From the NCBI GenBank assembly GCA_029259635.1, contig JAJDEU010000052.1, positions 245,513-309,512 on the forward strand: a stretch of DNA of 64,000 bases, written 5' to 3'. Position numbers and translations under genes: made by a program. Below, one piece after another: positions 55,529 through 64,000 of this stretch (positions are counted from its first letter, which is position 1; the number at the start of each line of letters is the position of its first letter). The DNA is from Planctomycetota bacterium (GTDB lineage Bacteria > Planctomycetota > UBA1135 > GCA-002686595). The notes beneath the pieces are model-generated. The model was given only the letters and a program-made list of their open reading frames with translations. It was not told where the DNA came from and did not search any database.

Positions 55529-55896
55529 CGATTCAAGAGCTCCGCCATGATGGACTCGGCGGTGGAGTTATTGATGAAGCCGTTCTTGCGGAACTGCAAC
55601 CGCAGGATCGAGTGGTCGATGTCGTAGGCTTCGACTTTGACGTAGATCTCGCCCTCGTAGACCTTGGCCTGGATGACGCGCGGGTAGTTCTGAATCTGCA
55701 TCTCGGTCGCGCCCATCTGCGTCAGGTTCTCCACCGTGTCGGGCCAGATCCGATCGACATCGACCGGGATATGAGCGACGTGAGGCGTGTCCGACAAAAT
55801 CTCGGTGGCGACGAGTGCACCCGCCCCTACGCCCGCAACGGCAATACAGCTCGAGAGGCAGGGAATCGCGATGAGAAGGAGGGTGAAGATGCGCAT
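55507..55896 (-). CDS. DUF3568-like lipoprotein
   Basis: About 129 residues from ATG 55896 (MRIFTLLLIAIP). The signal ends in LSSC, a lipobox. The mature start IAVAGVGAGALVATE and the following VDRIWPDTVENLTQMG match the DUF3568 family of small lipoproteins. Its 3' end overlaps the end of the Fur-family gene by 22 bases, so the two convergent messages could pair. Function unknown. Confidence 0.75.
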   Translation of the reverse strand: MRIFTLLLIAIPCLSSCIAVAGVGAGALVATEILSDTPHVAHIPVDVDRIWPDTVENLTQMGATEMQIQNYPRVIQAKVYEGEIYVKVEAYDIDHSILRLQFRKNGFINNSTAESIMAELLNRYDFNGS

Positions 55897-56013
55897 GGTG
55901 CTCGCCGGGTGGAAGGTCATCGGGGGAAGGATTCAGCGAATGGAGTCGCAAATTGAGAGCGAGGAGTCAACCGGCGCGGAGCGCGTGCGCGCTAAGTCGA
56001 GAGCGCGTCCGAC

Positions 56014-56835
56014 TTAGTGAGCCGTCGTGGCCTGTGCCTCGGTCGGTCCGCTGACCGCCGTTTGCGCGACTTCCACCATGCGGCGGTAGAACAAAAGTCC
56101 TTCGCCCTCGCTGCGCTCGCCGAGCCGCGTCCAGCGCGGATGATTCCAGGGCGTCAGGTTTCGCTCGGGATGGGGCATGAGGCCGAGCACGCGTCCGGTC
56201 GTGTCCGAGATGCCGGCGATTTGATCGACGGCTCCATTGGGACAGTCGGGATAGCTCGCTTCGCCGCCGGACTCGGTGACGTAGCGCAGGGCAACTTGGC
56301 CATTCGCGTAGAGCCGGTCCAGGACGGCCTGGTCCTTCACGACAAATCGACCTTCGGCGTGGGCGATCGGGCACGGCCAGATCTCGTTCTCCTGCAGCCA
56401 CGGGCACACGGTTTTTTGGGACTCGAGCGACACCCAGCGGCACTCGTACTTGCCCGAGGCGTTCGCGTAGAGCGCGACATCGCGTGTCTTTTCGGTGCCG
56501 AAGGAGCCGTCGAGGAGGCCCGTCTCGACGAGGACCTGGAACCCGTTGCAGACGCCGAGCACCAAACCGCCGCGTGCGACGAATGCGCCGAGAGCTTCGG
56601 AGAGCGCGTGGCGAATCTCTGTCGCCCAGACGCGGCCCGCGGCGACGTCGTCACCGTAGCTGAAGCCGCCGGGGAAGACCAAGATACCGAACTCGTCGAG
56701 CTGCGCCGGTTCCGCGAGGATGCGATGCAGGTGGAAGGTGTCGGGACGAGCACCGGCTAACTCAAAGGCGCGAGCGGTCTCGGCCTCACAGTTGGTTCCG
56801 GCAGTGCGAAGAATTAGGCTTCGGACGGCGGTCAC
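56014..56835 (-). CDS. purQ: FGAM synthase glutaminase subunit
   Basis: 273 residues from a GTG at 56835 that overlaps the purL stop as GTGA. The class-I glutaminase triad is visible: Cys in LVLGVCNGFQVL, His and Glu in LMPHPERNL. It supplies ammonia to PurL for formylglycinamidine synthesis in the fourth step of purine synthesis. Length is slightly above the usual 225-235 because of a small insert and a C-terminal tail. Confidence 0.92.
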   Translation of the reverse strand: MTAVRSLILRTAGTNCEAETARAFELAGARPDTFHLHRILAEPAQLDEFGILVFPGGFSYGDDVAAGRVWATEIRHALSEALGAFVARGGLVLGVCNGFQVLVETGLLDGSFGTEKTRDVALYANASGKYECRWVSLESQKTVCPWLQENEIWPCPIAHAEGRFVVKDQAVLDRLYANGQVALRYVTESGGEASYPDCPNGAVDQIAGISDTTGRVLGLMPHPERNLTPWNHPRWTRLGERSEGEGLLFYRRMVEVAQTAVSGPTEAQATTAH

Positions 56836-59756
56836 GCGTGGCCTCCTGTGCCGACGTGTGCGGCTCGCAGGGTTTCGGTCTCTAGCTGAATAAGGGGCGA
56901 ACCGTCGCCGGCTCGAATGACGAGGCGCTCATCGTCGGTGATGCTTCCGATCAGTGCCACCGGAACACCGTCGAGGACGGTGAGGAAGTCGGTCTGCATT
57001 TCGGGCGCGACTTCGACCAGCAGCCGAGTCGTGGATTCGGAAAACAACTTGAGCGCGTCGAGGTCGGCGTCCGTCGGGTGCTCGCCGGTAACGTCGATCT
57101 TGGAGAGGTCGAGCTCGATGCCGCGATTACCCGCGAAGGCCATCTCCGCGGCCGCAACGGCCAGCCCGCCTTCGGAGAGATCGTGGCAGGCGCGGACGAG
57201 GCCCGAGCGGTGGGCGCGGAATAGTGCGCGCAACCAATTCGGCGAGTGCGCGAGGTCGGGTTGCGGGACGGTGCCGCCCTGCAGTCCGGCGAGCACGGAG
57301 TAGTGCGAACCGCCGAGCTCCGACTTGGTTTGGCCGACGAGGAACAAGAGGTTCCCGGCCTCCTTCGCATCCATCGTCTGCGCGTGCGCGATGTCCGGCA
57401 TTTGCGAGAGCGCGGTGATCAACAGCGTCGGCGGGATGGGCTTGGAGACACCGTCGACGCGATACTCGTTGTTCAGGCTGTCCTTGCCGCTGATGAAAGG
57501 CGTGCCGTAAGCCATCGCTCCGTCGTAACAAGCCTTGGCGGCCATGACCAAGCTGCCCAAGCGATCGGGCTTCTCGCAGTTGCCCCACGAAAAGTTGTCG
57601 AGGATGGCTGTGCAGTCCGGGTCTCCGCCGACGGCAACGGCGTTGCGCATCGCTTCGTCGATAGCGGCGAGCGCCATCGCGTAGGGGTCGATCAGTCCGT
57701 AGGCCGGGTTGGCTCCGCAGGTAATGACCAAGCCTCGGTTGCTGTCCGGCAAGGGTTGAAGGACGGCGCCGTCCCCGGGCCCGTCGCTCTTCTCGCCAAC
57801 CAGAGGCTTCACGACCGACATGCCCTGCACCTCGTGGTCGTACTGGCGAATGATCCACTCCTTGCTCGCGATGCCCGGCATAGCGAGGAGCTTGAGCAGC
57901 GTCGCGGCGAAATCGTCGGGGCGCGGACAACCGGGGTCGGCAATCGGCGCGGGCTTCCACTCTGCAACGCGCAGCGGCCGAGGGCAGCCGTCGTGCAGGA
58001 ACTTCATGTCGAGATCGGCGACCTGTTCACCGCGGTCACGAATCACAAGCCGACCGGTGTCGGTGAACTTGCCGATAACCGAGACCTCGACGCCTTCCGA
58101 TTCGAACAGTTCGCGAAGTTCGGCCTCATGCTTGGGCGGAACCGCCATGACCATGCGCTCTTGCGCTTCGCTGATCCAAATCTCGTGCGACGACAAGCCC
58201 GGATACTTCAGCGGAACATTGTCCAGCTCCACCTCCGCTCCGCACTCTTCCGCCATCTCACCAACGGCCGAAGAGTAGCCACCCGCGCCGCAGTCGGTGA
58301 GCCCGCCGTAGAGCCCGCGATCGCGTGCCTCCAGCAAGCAATCCAGCACGCGCTTCTCGGTGATCGGATCGCCGATCTGGACGGCCGATGCGCTGTCGGT
58401 CTCCGAGTCTTCGGTGAGCTCAGCGGAGGAAAAGGTCGCGCCGTGAATTCCATCGCGACCGGTGCGACCGCCAACGCTGACGATCAGGTCGCCGGGGTTG
58501 TTCTTCTTGAAGGCGAAGCGATGGGGGATCAAGCCCACCGTCCCGGCGTAGACGAGCGGATTGGAGGTGTAGGCCTCATCGAACCAGACTCCTCCGCTGA
58601 CGGTCGGAATGCCCATGCGGTTCCCGTAGTCCCGCACTCCCGCGACGACTCCGCGCAGAATACGCCGCGGATGTAGTGTGCCTTTCGGGCAATCCTCGAC
58701 GGGCAAGTCCTGCGGTCCCACGAAGAAACAGTCGGTGTTCGCGATCGGCCGAGCGCCGAGGCCTGCGCCAAGAATGTCTCGAATGACACCGCCGATGCCC
58801 GTGCCCGCTCCGCCGTAGGGATCGATTGCACTCGGGTGGTTGTGCGTCTCGACCTTGATGCAGACGTCCATGTCTCCCTCGAAGGTAACGATGCCCGCGT
58901 TGTCCACGAAGACGCTGACGCAGAAGGGGCGTCCGAGCTCATGCGTGGCAGCCGCGACGGTCTCTTTCAGGAGATTGTCGAACTCCTCGACCTTGCCGTC
59001 GGTGCCGGTGAACTTCACGCGGCCGGCAAAGGTCTTGTGCTTGCAGTGCTCGCTCCAGGTCTGCGCGAGCGTCTCCAACTCGCAGGCCGTCGGCTCGCGC
59101 TTCTGCGCGGCGTAGTGCGACTGAATCTCGCGCATCTCAAGAGCGGAGAGACTGAGCTCGCCGCGCTCACTGATCTCGACCAACTCGGCTTCGTCGGCGT
59201 CGAGTAGAACGACATCTTGCGAGCCGCGAACGCCCTGCGTGGAGGGCTTTCCGAAGCTCAGCCCCTCGGAGTCCACCGCCAGATTTTCGATCGTCTCATT
59301 GGCGAGGATGGCGCGACCGATGTACTCGAGTTCGGACGGACTCGGTTGTCCTTCGATCTCGAAGGCGCGAAAGGTTTGAACCGCAAGCTCTCCCGATTTC
59401 GGAGAGCGCCCCGTGCGCTTCAGCACACCATGGACGGTATTCGCGACGGGATCCATCACGCCCGGGCGCGCCGCGACGAGAATGTGGTGATCGATGCTGC
59501 GCGTCGGCGACTCGCCGGGTGCGATCACGGTGGCGCGATCGACGACCGGATCGGCGAGCAGCTCACTCGCGATCGACTCGACTTCTTCCCGGGTGAATTC
59601 TGGCGAGAGCAGAGTGCCGCGTCCGAGTCGGACGTCGGTCACGGACCGAATGCCCAGCTCGCGGACCCCTTCTAGGGCCAGATTTCCATCGGGGTCGTCA
59701 AAACCGGGGGCGCGAAACACCTCTACGCGCCAGGCCTGGGGCGGAGTCGTGGCCAT
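56832..59756 (-). CDS. purL: FGAM synthase large subunit with N-terminal PurS-like repeats
   Basis: 974 residues, longer than the usual small PurL of about 740. The first 190 residues contain two PurS-like segments (VEVFRAPGFDDPDGNLALEG with VRLGRGTLLSPEF, then HILVAARPGVMDP with RAILANETIENLAV). The AIRS-like catalytic part follows, with TWSEHCKHKTFAGRVKF, ETHNHPSAIDPYGGAGTGIGG and GGLTDCGAGGYSSAVGEMA. It uses ATP and glutamine-derived ammonia from PurQ to make FGAM. No separate purS gene is visible, which fits the fusion. It is divergent from accA across a 276-base gap. Confidence 0.92.
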   Translation of the reverse strand: MATTPPQAWRVEVFRAPGFDDPDGNLALEGVRELGIRSVTDVRLGRGTLLSPEFTREEVESIASELLADPVVDRATVIAPGESPTRSIDHHILVAARPGVMDPVANTVHGVLKRTGRSPKSGELAVQTFRAFEIEGQPSPSELEYIGRAILANETIENLAVDSEGLSFGKPSTQGVRGSQDVVLLDADEAELVEISERGELSLSALEMREIQSHYAAQKREPTACELETLAQTWSEHCKHKTFAGRVKFTGTDGKVEEFDNLLKETVAAATHELGRPFCVSVFVDNAGIVTFEGDMDVCIKVETHNHPSAIDPYGGAGTGIGGVIRDILGAGLGARPIANTDCFFVGPQDLPVEDCPKGTLHPRRILRGVVAGVRDYGNRMGIPTVSGGVWFDEAYTSNPLVYAGTVGLIPHRFAFKKNNPGDLIVSVGGRTGRDGIHGATFSSAELTEDSETDSASAVQIGDPITEKRVLDCLLEARDRGLYGGLTDCGAGGYSSAVGEMAEECGAEVELDNVPLKYPGLSSHEIWISEAQERMVMAVPPKHEAELRELFESEGVEVSVIGKFTDTGRLVIRDRGEQVADLDMKFLHDGCPRPLRVAEWKPAPIADPGCPRPDDFAATLLKLLAMPGIASKEWIIRQYDHEVQGMSVVKPLVGEKSDGPGDGAVLQPLPDSNRGLVITCGANPAYGLIDPYAMALAAIDEAMRNAVAVGGDPDCTAILDNFSWGNCEKPDRLGSLVMAAKACYDGAMAYGTPFISGKDSLNNEYRVDGVSKPIPPTLLITALSQMPDIAHAQTMDAKEAGNLLFLVGQTKSELGGSHYSVLAGLQGGTVPQPDLAHSPNWLRALFRAHRSGLVRACHDLSEGGLAVAAAEMAFAGNRGIELDLSKIDVTGEHPTDADLDALKLFSESTTRLLVEVAPEMQTDFLTVLDGVPVALIGSITDDERLVIRAGDGSPLIQLETETLRAAHVGTGGHA

Positions 59757-59872
59757 GAAGTTGGGGGGGGCTAAATGCTCTGGGTGAACCGTGGAGAATT
59801 TCCCAGTCTAACGGGGAAACGCGCGGACTTCCCGCTTTGACTGGGGCTTCGGCGGTGATCGGTGCCGAGTTC

Positions 59873-59908
59873 CGAGGGAGCCGGACCTCTCCCTCGACTG
59901 TATTTTTT
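59873..59908 (+). terminator. Terminator-like hairpin in the accA leader
   Basis: CGAGGGAG (59873-59880) pairs with CTCCCTCG (59889-59896) across an 8-base loop, and TATTTTTT follows four bases later (59901-59908). On the plus strand no gene ends here: purL is divergent and accA starts at 60033. It is therefore either an attenuator in a long accA leader or the end of a small RNA. On the minus strand the T-run would be in front, so it does not serve purL. Confidence 0.6.
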
Positions 59909-59989
59909 CTGTGCCGTAGAGGCTCCCCGCCGGATTCGTCCGGCCAAGCGGTTGCCAAAGCGGCTCTCAATCGGGACCCTGGTCGGATA

Positions 59990-60009
59990 GCCCGCCGGGT
60001 TTGGCGGGC
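59990..60009 (+). promoter_or_regulatory. Second leader hairpin just before accA
   Basis: GCCCGCC (59990-59996) pairs with GGCGGGC (60003-60009) across a 6-base loop, 23 bases before the accA TTG start. It could expose or hide the start region. With the hairpin at 59873 it makes the accA leader unusually structured. Confidence 0.35.
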
Positions 60010-60032
60010 GTAACGGACGAAGGCAACTCCCC

Positions 60033-61058
60033 TTGAGCAAGAAGTCAAACAACGGCCAAGACTCGGCCGCGAACGGCCCGACCTTTGAACGGCCGATCGC
60101 GGAGATCGAGGCGAAGATCAACGAGCTGGAGACACTCTCTCAGACGACGAAGCTCGACATCTCCAGCGAGATCGAAGCGCTTCAAGAGCGGCTCAAGGAA
60201 GAGATCGATGTGGTCTATTCCGACCTCGGCGCCTGGGACCGGGTCACCGTGGCTCGCCATCCAAAGCGCCCGGTGGCTTCGGACTACATCACGAGCATCC
60301 TCGAGGATTTTTTCGAGCTGCACGGCGACCGCGCCTTCGGCGACGACAAGGCCATCGTCACGGGCCTCGCGACGATGGAGGGGCGGCGTGTGATGCTCGT
60401 GGCTCACCGCAAGGGCAAGACAACCAAAGAGCGCGTGGACTGCAACTTTGGTTGTGCCCATCCCGAGGGCTATCGAAAAGCCCTGCGGAAGATGAGGCTG
60501 GCCGAGAAGATGGAGCTTCCGATCGTGGCGCTGATCAATACACCCGGCGCTTATCCGGGAATCGGGGCGGAAGAGCGCGGCCAGGCTCTGGCTATCGCCG
60601 AGAACATTTTGGCGATGTTCCAGTTGCGGGTTCCGATCGTCGCGATTGTGATCGGCGAGGGTGGCTCGGGCGGAGCGCTGGGCATTGGCATCGGGGATCG
60701 CGTTCTGATGATGGAGCACGCCTACTACTCGGTGATCAGTCCCGAGGGTTGTGCAGCAATCCTCTGGAAGGACGGCGAAAAGTCGCCGGACGCGGCCGAG
60801 GCTCTCAAGTTAACCTCTGGCGATTTGCGCGAGCTGGGCGTCATCGATGAGATCGTTCCTGAGCCGGCGGGCGGAGCGCATCGCGATGCCGAGACGGCGA
60901 TGCGCAGCGTGAAGGAGGCGCTGGTTCGAGCCTTGGACGAGCTGGCGCTGATACCGACCGACGAGCTCTTGGAGCAGCGCCATCAGAAGTACAGGTACTT
61001 GGGTGCGATCGAAGGCCGGTTCCCCGCGCCGGCGGGCCCCGGGCGAGCCGACGACTAG
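60033..61058 (+). CDS. accA: Acetyl-CoA carboxylase carboxyltransferase subunit alpha
   Basis: 341 residues from a TTG at 60033, preferred because FERPIAEIEAKINELE, the normal AccA start, lies about 18 residues in and no closer ATG is seen. Family segments are SDYITSILEDFFELHGDRAFGDD, GRKGKTTKERVDCNFG-like (HRKGKTTKERVDCNFG), INTPGAYPGIGAEERGQ and GEGGSGGALGIGIGD with SPEGCAAILWKD. It forms the carboxyltransferase with AccD (not in this window) and makes malonyl-CoA for fatty-acid synthesis. The leader contains two hairpins. Confidence 0.93.
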   Translation: MSKKSNNGQDSAANGPTFERPIAEIEAKINELETLSQTTKLDISSEIEALQERLKEEIDVVYSDLGAWDRVTVARHPKRPVASDYITSILEDFFELHGDRAFGDDKAIVTGLATMEGRRVMLVAHRKGKTTKERVDCNFGCAHPEGYRKALRKMRLAEKMELPIVALINTPGAYPGIGAEERGQALAIAENILAMFQLRVPIVAIVIGEGGSGGALGIGIGDRVLMMEHAYYSVISPEGCAAILWKDGEKSPDAAEALKLTSGDLRELGVIDEIVPEPAGGAHRDAETAMRSVKEALVRALDELALIPTDELLEQRHQKYRYLGAIEGRFPAPAGPGRADD

Positions 61059-61181
61059 CGCTCCCAGGCCACCGCGTGCCTGGCATTCGGCCCGCATTCT
61101 CATCAAACGCCAACACCGGGCGAGGGCCTGGCGTAGGCTGAAGTGAGCTCCTTTTGGCGCTCGCTCGCTTTGCCCATCCGT

Positions 61182-61931
61182 ATGACCTCTTCCGGCCGTG
61201 AATCCCACGATCCCCGTCCGTCGGCTTCCGACGCGCGGGATTCCGTCGTGGCCGAACCGTCCGGCACCGAGGCGCCGCGGTCCGATGAGCCCAGCGATCA
61301 CGACCTGATTCGCTGCGCCCAATCCGGTGATGAGCTGGCCTTCGCGACCCTCGTTCGCCGCCACGAGCGCCGTGCCTATCGCGTGGCGCGGAACATGGTG
61401 CCCGGCCGCGAAGATGCTCTCGATTTGGCCCAAGAGGCCTTCTTGCGCGTCTTTCGGAGCCTGGACCGCTTTGACTTTCGGCACGAATTCACCACCTGGC
61501 TCTACCGGATCGTCACCAATCTGGGCATCGATCACCTGCGCAAGCGCCGGCCGGTCGTGAGCACCTCCAACATGGGCCCCGAGGAGGACGCCGAGATCGA
61601 CCTGCCCGATGCCAGCGTGCCGAATCCATCGGAGCGCCTCGAGAGCCTCGAAACGGCGGCGCTGGTCAGGAAGTGCATCGATAATCTGGCTCCGCACTTT
61701 CGCGCGGTACTCACCTTGCGAGAGCTGGAAGGCCTCTCCTGCATCGCCATCGCCGAGATTGTCGGCGCGACGCATGTGACCGTGCGCTGGAGGCTCCACA
61801 GGGGCCGAAAACTCTTCCAGGAGGAGTGGGCGCGCCAGGAGAGACTGCGGGACCTGGGGCCCGACACAGATTCCGAAACTGGCCCGGAATCGCCCCTGGA
61901 TGGATCTAACAACGACGCGGGACAGGCGTAG
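61182..61931 (+). CDS. ECF sigma factor (RpoE-like)
   Basis: About 249 residues from ATG 61182; a GTG at 61143 is less likely. After an acidic N-terminal extension of about 50 residues, sigma-2 reads LAFATLVRRHERRAYRVARNM with DALDLAQEAFLRVFRSLDRF, and sigma-4 reads VLTLRELEGLSCIAIAEIVG with THVTVRWRLHRGRK. It directs RNA polymerase to stress-type promoters. The next gene, 43 bases on, encodes a zinc anti-sigma factor, so this pair is probably autoregulated. Confidence 0.92.
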   Translation: MTSSGRESHDPRPSASDARDSVVAEPSGTEAPRSDEPSDHDLIRCAQSGDELAFATLVRRHERRAYRVARNMVPGREDALDLAQEAFLRVFRSLDRFDFRHEFTTWLYRIVTNLGIDHLRKRRPVVSTSNMGPEEDAEIDLPDASVPNPSERLESLETAALVRKCIDNLAPHFRAVLTLRELEGLSCIAIAEIVGATHVTVRWRLHRGRKLFQEEWARQERLRDLGPDTDSETGPESPLDGSNNDAGQA

Positions 61932-61974
61932 AGCCTGTTGAACGAGACACCCTCTGATTGACTCTCTCTTCGAA

Positions 61975-62634
61975 ATGAACAGCCCGAACTACGACTGCGC
62001 CGACGTCAGGCAAAACCTCTACCTCTTCTTGGGTGGAGAGCTGGATTCCACCGAGCAAATGGCGGAGACCGAGAAGCACCTCGGCCAGTGCCCCGAGTGC
62101 CGTGAAGAGCTGACCGTAGCCAAGCGCTCACGCGAGCTCTATCTCGCCGCTGCGGTGGACACCGACTCCGAAGAGCTGGACCTCTGGCCCGGCATCCGCT
62201 CAAGGCTGTATAGCGAACAAATCCTGGAGCCCAGGCAGGCGTCGAACGCCCCGGGTCCCTCGCTAGCCGTCGGCCGATCGACGCTTCGCCGCCTCGCTCC
62301 CTGGACCATGGCCGCCGCCGCTGCCGCCGCATTTTTACTCGCGCTGCCCTTCTTGCGCGAACAGTTCGCTTCGCCGACATCGATCGATAGCGGCCCGGGT
62401 ACGCCCCCGATGGTGGCCGATCCCATCGAGCATGATGCTCCGAAAGCCGACCTCGTCGCGGGTAAGGAATCGCGCCTTCGTCCGGTCTTGATCGGTGACG
62501 AGAGCTTGATTGAGCGCGAGCAGCGGCTGCTCGAAGAACAACGCCGCGACCCGGCCTCGGGCGCGAACGTTTTGGACACCCATCCGTTTGATTCTTCTAT
62601 GTACGACGTAGTGAATCAGCGCCGTTTGCGGTGA
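61975..62634 (+). CDS. Membrane zinc-binding anti-sigma factor (ZAS type)
   Basis: 219 residues. The N-terminal zf-HC2 motif appears as CADVRQNLYLFLGGELD and HLGQCPECREEL, that is H-x3-C-x2-C. One transmembrane segment (WTMAAAAAAAFLLALPFL) lies at about 108-125, followed by a 90-residue periplasmic tail. It should hold the upstream sigma factor at the membrane until a signal releases it. It is followed by the gene for a secreted PDZ-containing protein, a possible sensor or target. Confidence 0.88.
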   Translation: MNSPNYDCADVRQNLYLFLGGELDSTEQMAETEKHLGQCPECREELTVAKRSRELYLAAAVDTDSEELDLWPGIRSRLYSEQILEPRQASNAPGPSLAVGRSTLRRLAPWTMAAAAAAAFLLALPFLREQFASPTSIDSGPGTPPMVADPIEHDAPKADLVAGKESRLRPVLIGDESLIEREQRLLEEQRRDPASGANVLDTHPFDSSMYDVVNQRRLR

Positions 62635-62740
62635 GCGCTCGTCGCTCCGCGCGCACGACTCTGAGTAACCGTCGTTCTCTACCCGCATGGATGGGTCGCG
62701 CGATGACACGCGACCTCAACTTCTGAAAGAGGAGTACAGG

Positions 62741-63964
62741 ATGTTTAGCAAGTTAACGATCGTCGGAGCCCTCTCCGTATCGAGCTTAGCTTTTGGTTCG
62801 TGGGCCACTCTCAACGCGCAAGAATCGACGGACTCGCGCGTCTTGGTGCAGGTGGCACCGACGGCTTCGGATGCCGAAAAAGAGAAGCCTGGGTTTGCCT
62901 GGTTTCAATCCGCCGACGCCGACGACGAGCGGGTTGCTGAAGACCCGGTCGTTTTTGCGGCGGATCATTGGCTCTACCTGTTGAGTGACGCTGACCTCGA
63001 TGAACGCATGCGGAACTTCGACCGTATCGTTCAGCTCGCGCGCTCGAACCATGAAGCCTACGAGTGGCTGGAGGCACGCGCCTCCGACACGGTCGATCCC
63101 GAACTCTCGTGGACGGCCAAGTTGGCGTTGCGGGAAGCGAAGCAACATGGCGGACTTCGGTTCAATCAAAAATTGGGCTTGGGTGGCAAGCTCCGGCTCC
63201 ACGGCAAAGACTTCAGTTTCGAACCCAATCGCAGCGGTTCCTTCAACCTGGACTCTCTTCGCGCGCTCGGCCAGTCTGGACAGCAGGGTCTCACGACCGA
63301 GGGCAAGAGCCTGATTGTCCGATCCGGCCCCGACGGCGTACACGTGATCGTCAAGAAGATGGAGGACGGGAAAGAGAGCACCTCGGAGTTTGAGGGTGAG
63401 AATCTGGAAGCACTGATGGAGGCGCATCCGGAGCTCAAAGAACTCATGGGAGCAGGAGCGGGGGGGCTGAAACTTCGCTTCTCTACCGATCCCTTTATCG
63501 ATCTGGACGGACTGCGTTTGGAGCTCGACCACTCCTTCGACAATCTGATGCCCCAGGGTGGACTGCGCCGAATATTCCGAGCGATCCCGCGAGACTTAAA
63601 CCTCGATGCCGATCTGTTTAGCGAATCGGAGCAGCCACTGCCGGGCGAGCTGCGCACCGACGTGCTCGGAGTCTACGTCGCCCAGGCGACGCCGGAACAG
63701 CTCGAAGCGCTCGGTCGTCGTTCTGACGCGGGCATCTATGTAGAAGCTATTGCGCCCGGGACGCTCGCGGAATTACTCGGCATCGCCGCTGGGGATTTTT
63801 TGATCGAGATCAACGGGACCGAGCTCAAGAACGCCGACATGATCGGCGAATCCATGCGCGCTCGCGCCCAGGAAAAAGACCTCGTCATCCGGGGCATTGG
63901 GGTAGACGGCAAGGAGTGGACGCGAACTTGGAGTCCGCCGGTGCAAGGGAGTTCTCAGCGCTGA
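62741..63964 (+). CDS. Secreted PDZ-domain protein
   Basis: About 407 residues from ATG 62741, with a strong site GAAAGAGGAG (62725-62734) before it; the frame upstream to 62687 is not needed. A signal peptide (LTIVGALSVSSLAFGSWA) leads to a helical and acidic middle with LSWTAKLALREAKQHG. The C-terminal 85 residues form a PDZ domain: GIYVEAIAPGTLAELLG, IAAGDFLIEINGTEL and VIRGIGVDGKEWTRTW. No protease triad is visible, so it is probably an adaptor or sensor. It is the third gene of the sigma/anti-sigma operon and may report envelope state. The last 36 bases after its stop hold nothing seen. Confidence 0.75.
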   Translation: MFSKLTIVGALSVSSLAFGSWATLNAQESTDSRVLVQVAPTASDAEKEKPGFAWFQSADADDERVAEDPVVFAADHWLYLLSDADLDERMRNFDRIVQLARSNHEAYEWLEARASDTVDPELSWTAKLALREAKQHGGLRFNQKLGLGGKLRLHGKDFSFEPNRSGSFNLDSLRALGQSGQQGLTTEGKSLIVRSGPDGVHVIVKKMEDGKESTSEFEGENLEALMEAHPELKELMGAGAGGLKLRFSTDPFIDLDGLRLELDHSFDNLMPQGGLRRIFRAIPRDLNLDADLFSESEQPLPGELRTDVLGVYVAQATPEQLEALGRRSDAGIYVEAIAPGTLAELLGIAAGDFLIEINGTELKNADMIGESMRARAQEKDLVIRGIGVDGKEWTRTWSPPVQGSSQR

Positions 63965-64000
63965 CCGTCACAGTCATTAAAAGAAGCGGGGCGATCTCAT

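Overview
This 64 kb stretch is GC-rich and densely packed with genes. It looks like part of a bacterial chromosome from the Planctomycetota or a close relative. That assignment is an inference from gene style: an ECF sigma factor beside a transmembrane Ser/Thr kinase, a kinase fused to a formylglycine-generating-enzyme-like domain, a sulfatase, a PEGA/PQQ-type giant membrane protein, and many lipoproteins in a two-membrane envelope. I saw no phage genes, transposase or CRISPR array. Many starts lack a clear Shine-Dalgarno, and GTG and TTG starts are common.

Layout. 0-2 kb: tail of an unknown gene, a HAD-type phosphatase and a GT4 glycosyltransferase. 2-10.4 kb: a signalling island of two paralogous STAS-PilZ proteins on the minus strand around a Ser/Thr kinase and an ECF sigma factor, then a GAF-PP2C phosphatase with DUF58 and BatA-like genes. 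10.4-19.5 kb: a UPF0104 membrane protein, an NhaC-type antiporter, a small membrane protein, asnS with a clear intrinsic terminator, and a heterodimeric ABC exporter. 19.5-31 kb: a membrane-anchored coiled-coil protein with a histone-H1-like tail, a lipoprotein, a secreted protein, a 1060-residue DUF4388/PEGA/PQQ-like protein, a MobA-like plus ThiF/MoeB-like pair, a zinc-ribbon protein, a beta-rich lipoprotein and tRNA-His.

31-41 kb is all minus strand: a kinase/FGE-like fusion with a lipoprotein gene, then two tandem FAD oxidoreductases (CrtI/PYROXD2 type) and a GcvT-like folate enzyme, flanked by two similar small membrane proteins. 41-52 kb: a GH113-like glycosidase, a 166-base imperfect palindrome, an O-antigen-ligase/TPR protein, lipoproteins, a zinc-ribbon protein, a FtsX/LolC-like permease, tRNA-Arg, a sulfatase and a secreted protein. 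52-61 kb: a P-loop kinase, tRNA-Pro, purD, a GT2 enzyme, a Fur-family regulator, a DUF3568 lipoprotein, purQ-purL and accA. 61-64 kb: an ECF sigma factor, a zinc anti-sigma factor and a secreted PDZ protein.

The most distinctive points are the STAS-PilZ/kinase/ECF/PP2C island, the oxidoreductase-GcvT cluster with its flanking small membrane proteins, the membrane-anchored H1-like coiled-coil protein, the palindrome with a second partial copy about 9.5 kb away, and a terminator-like hairpin in the accA leader with no gene in front of it.
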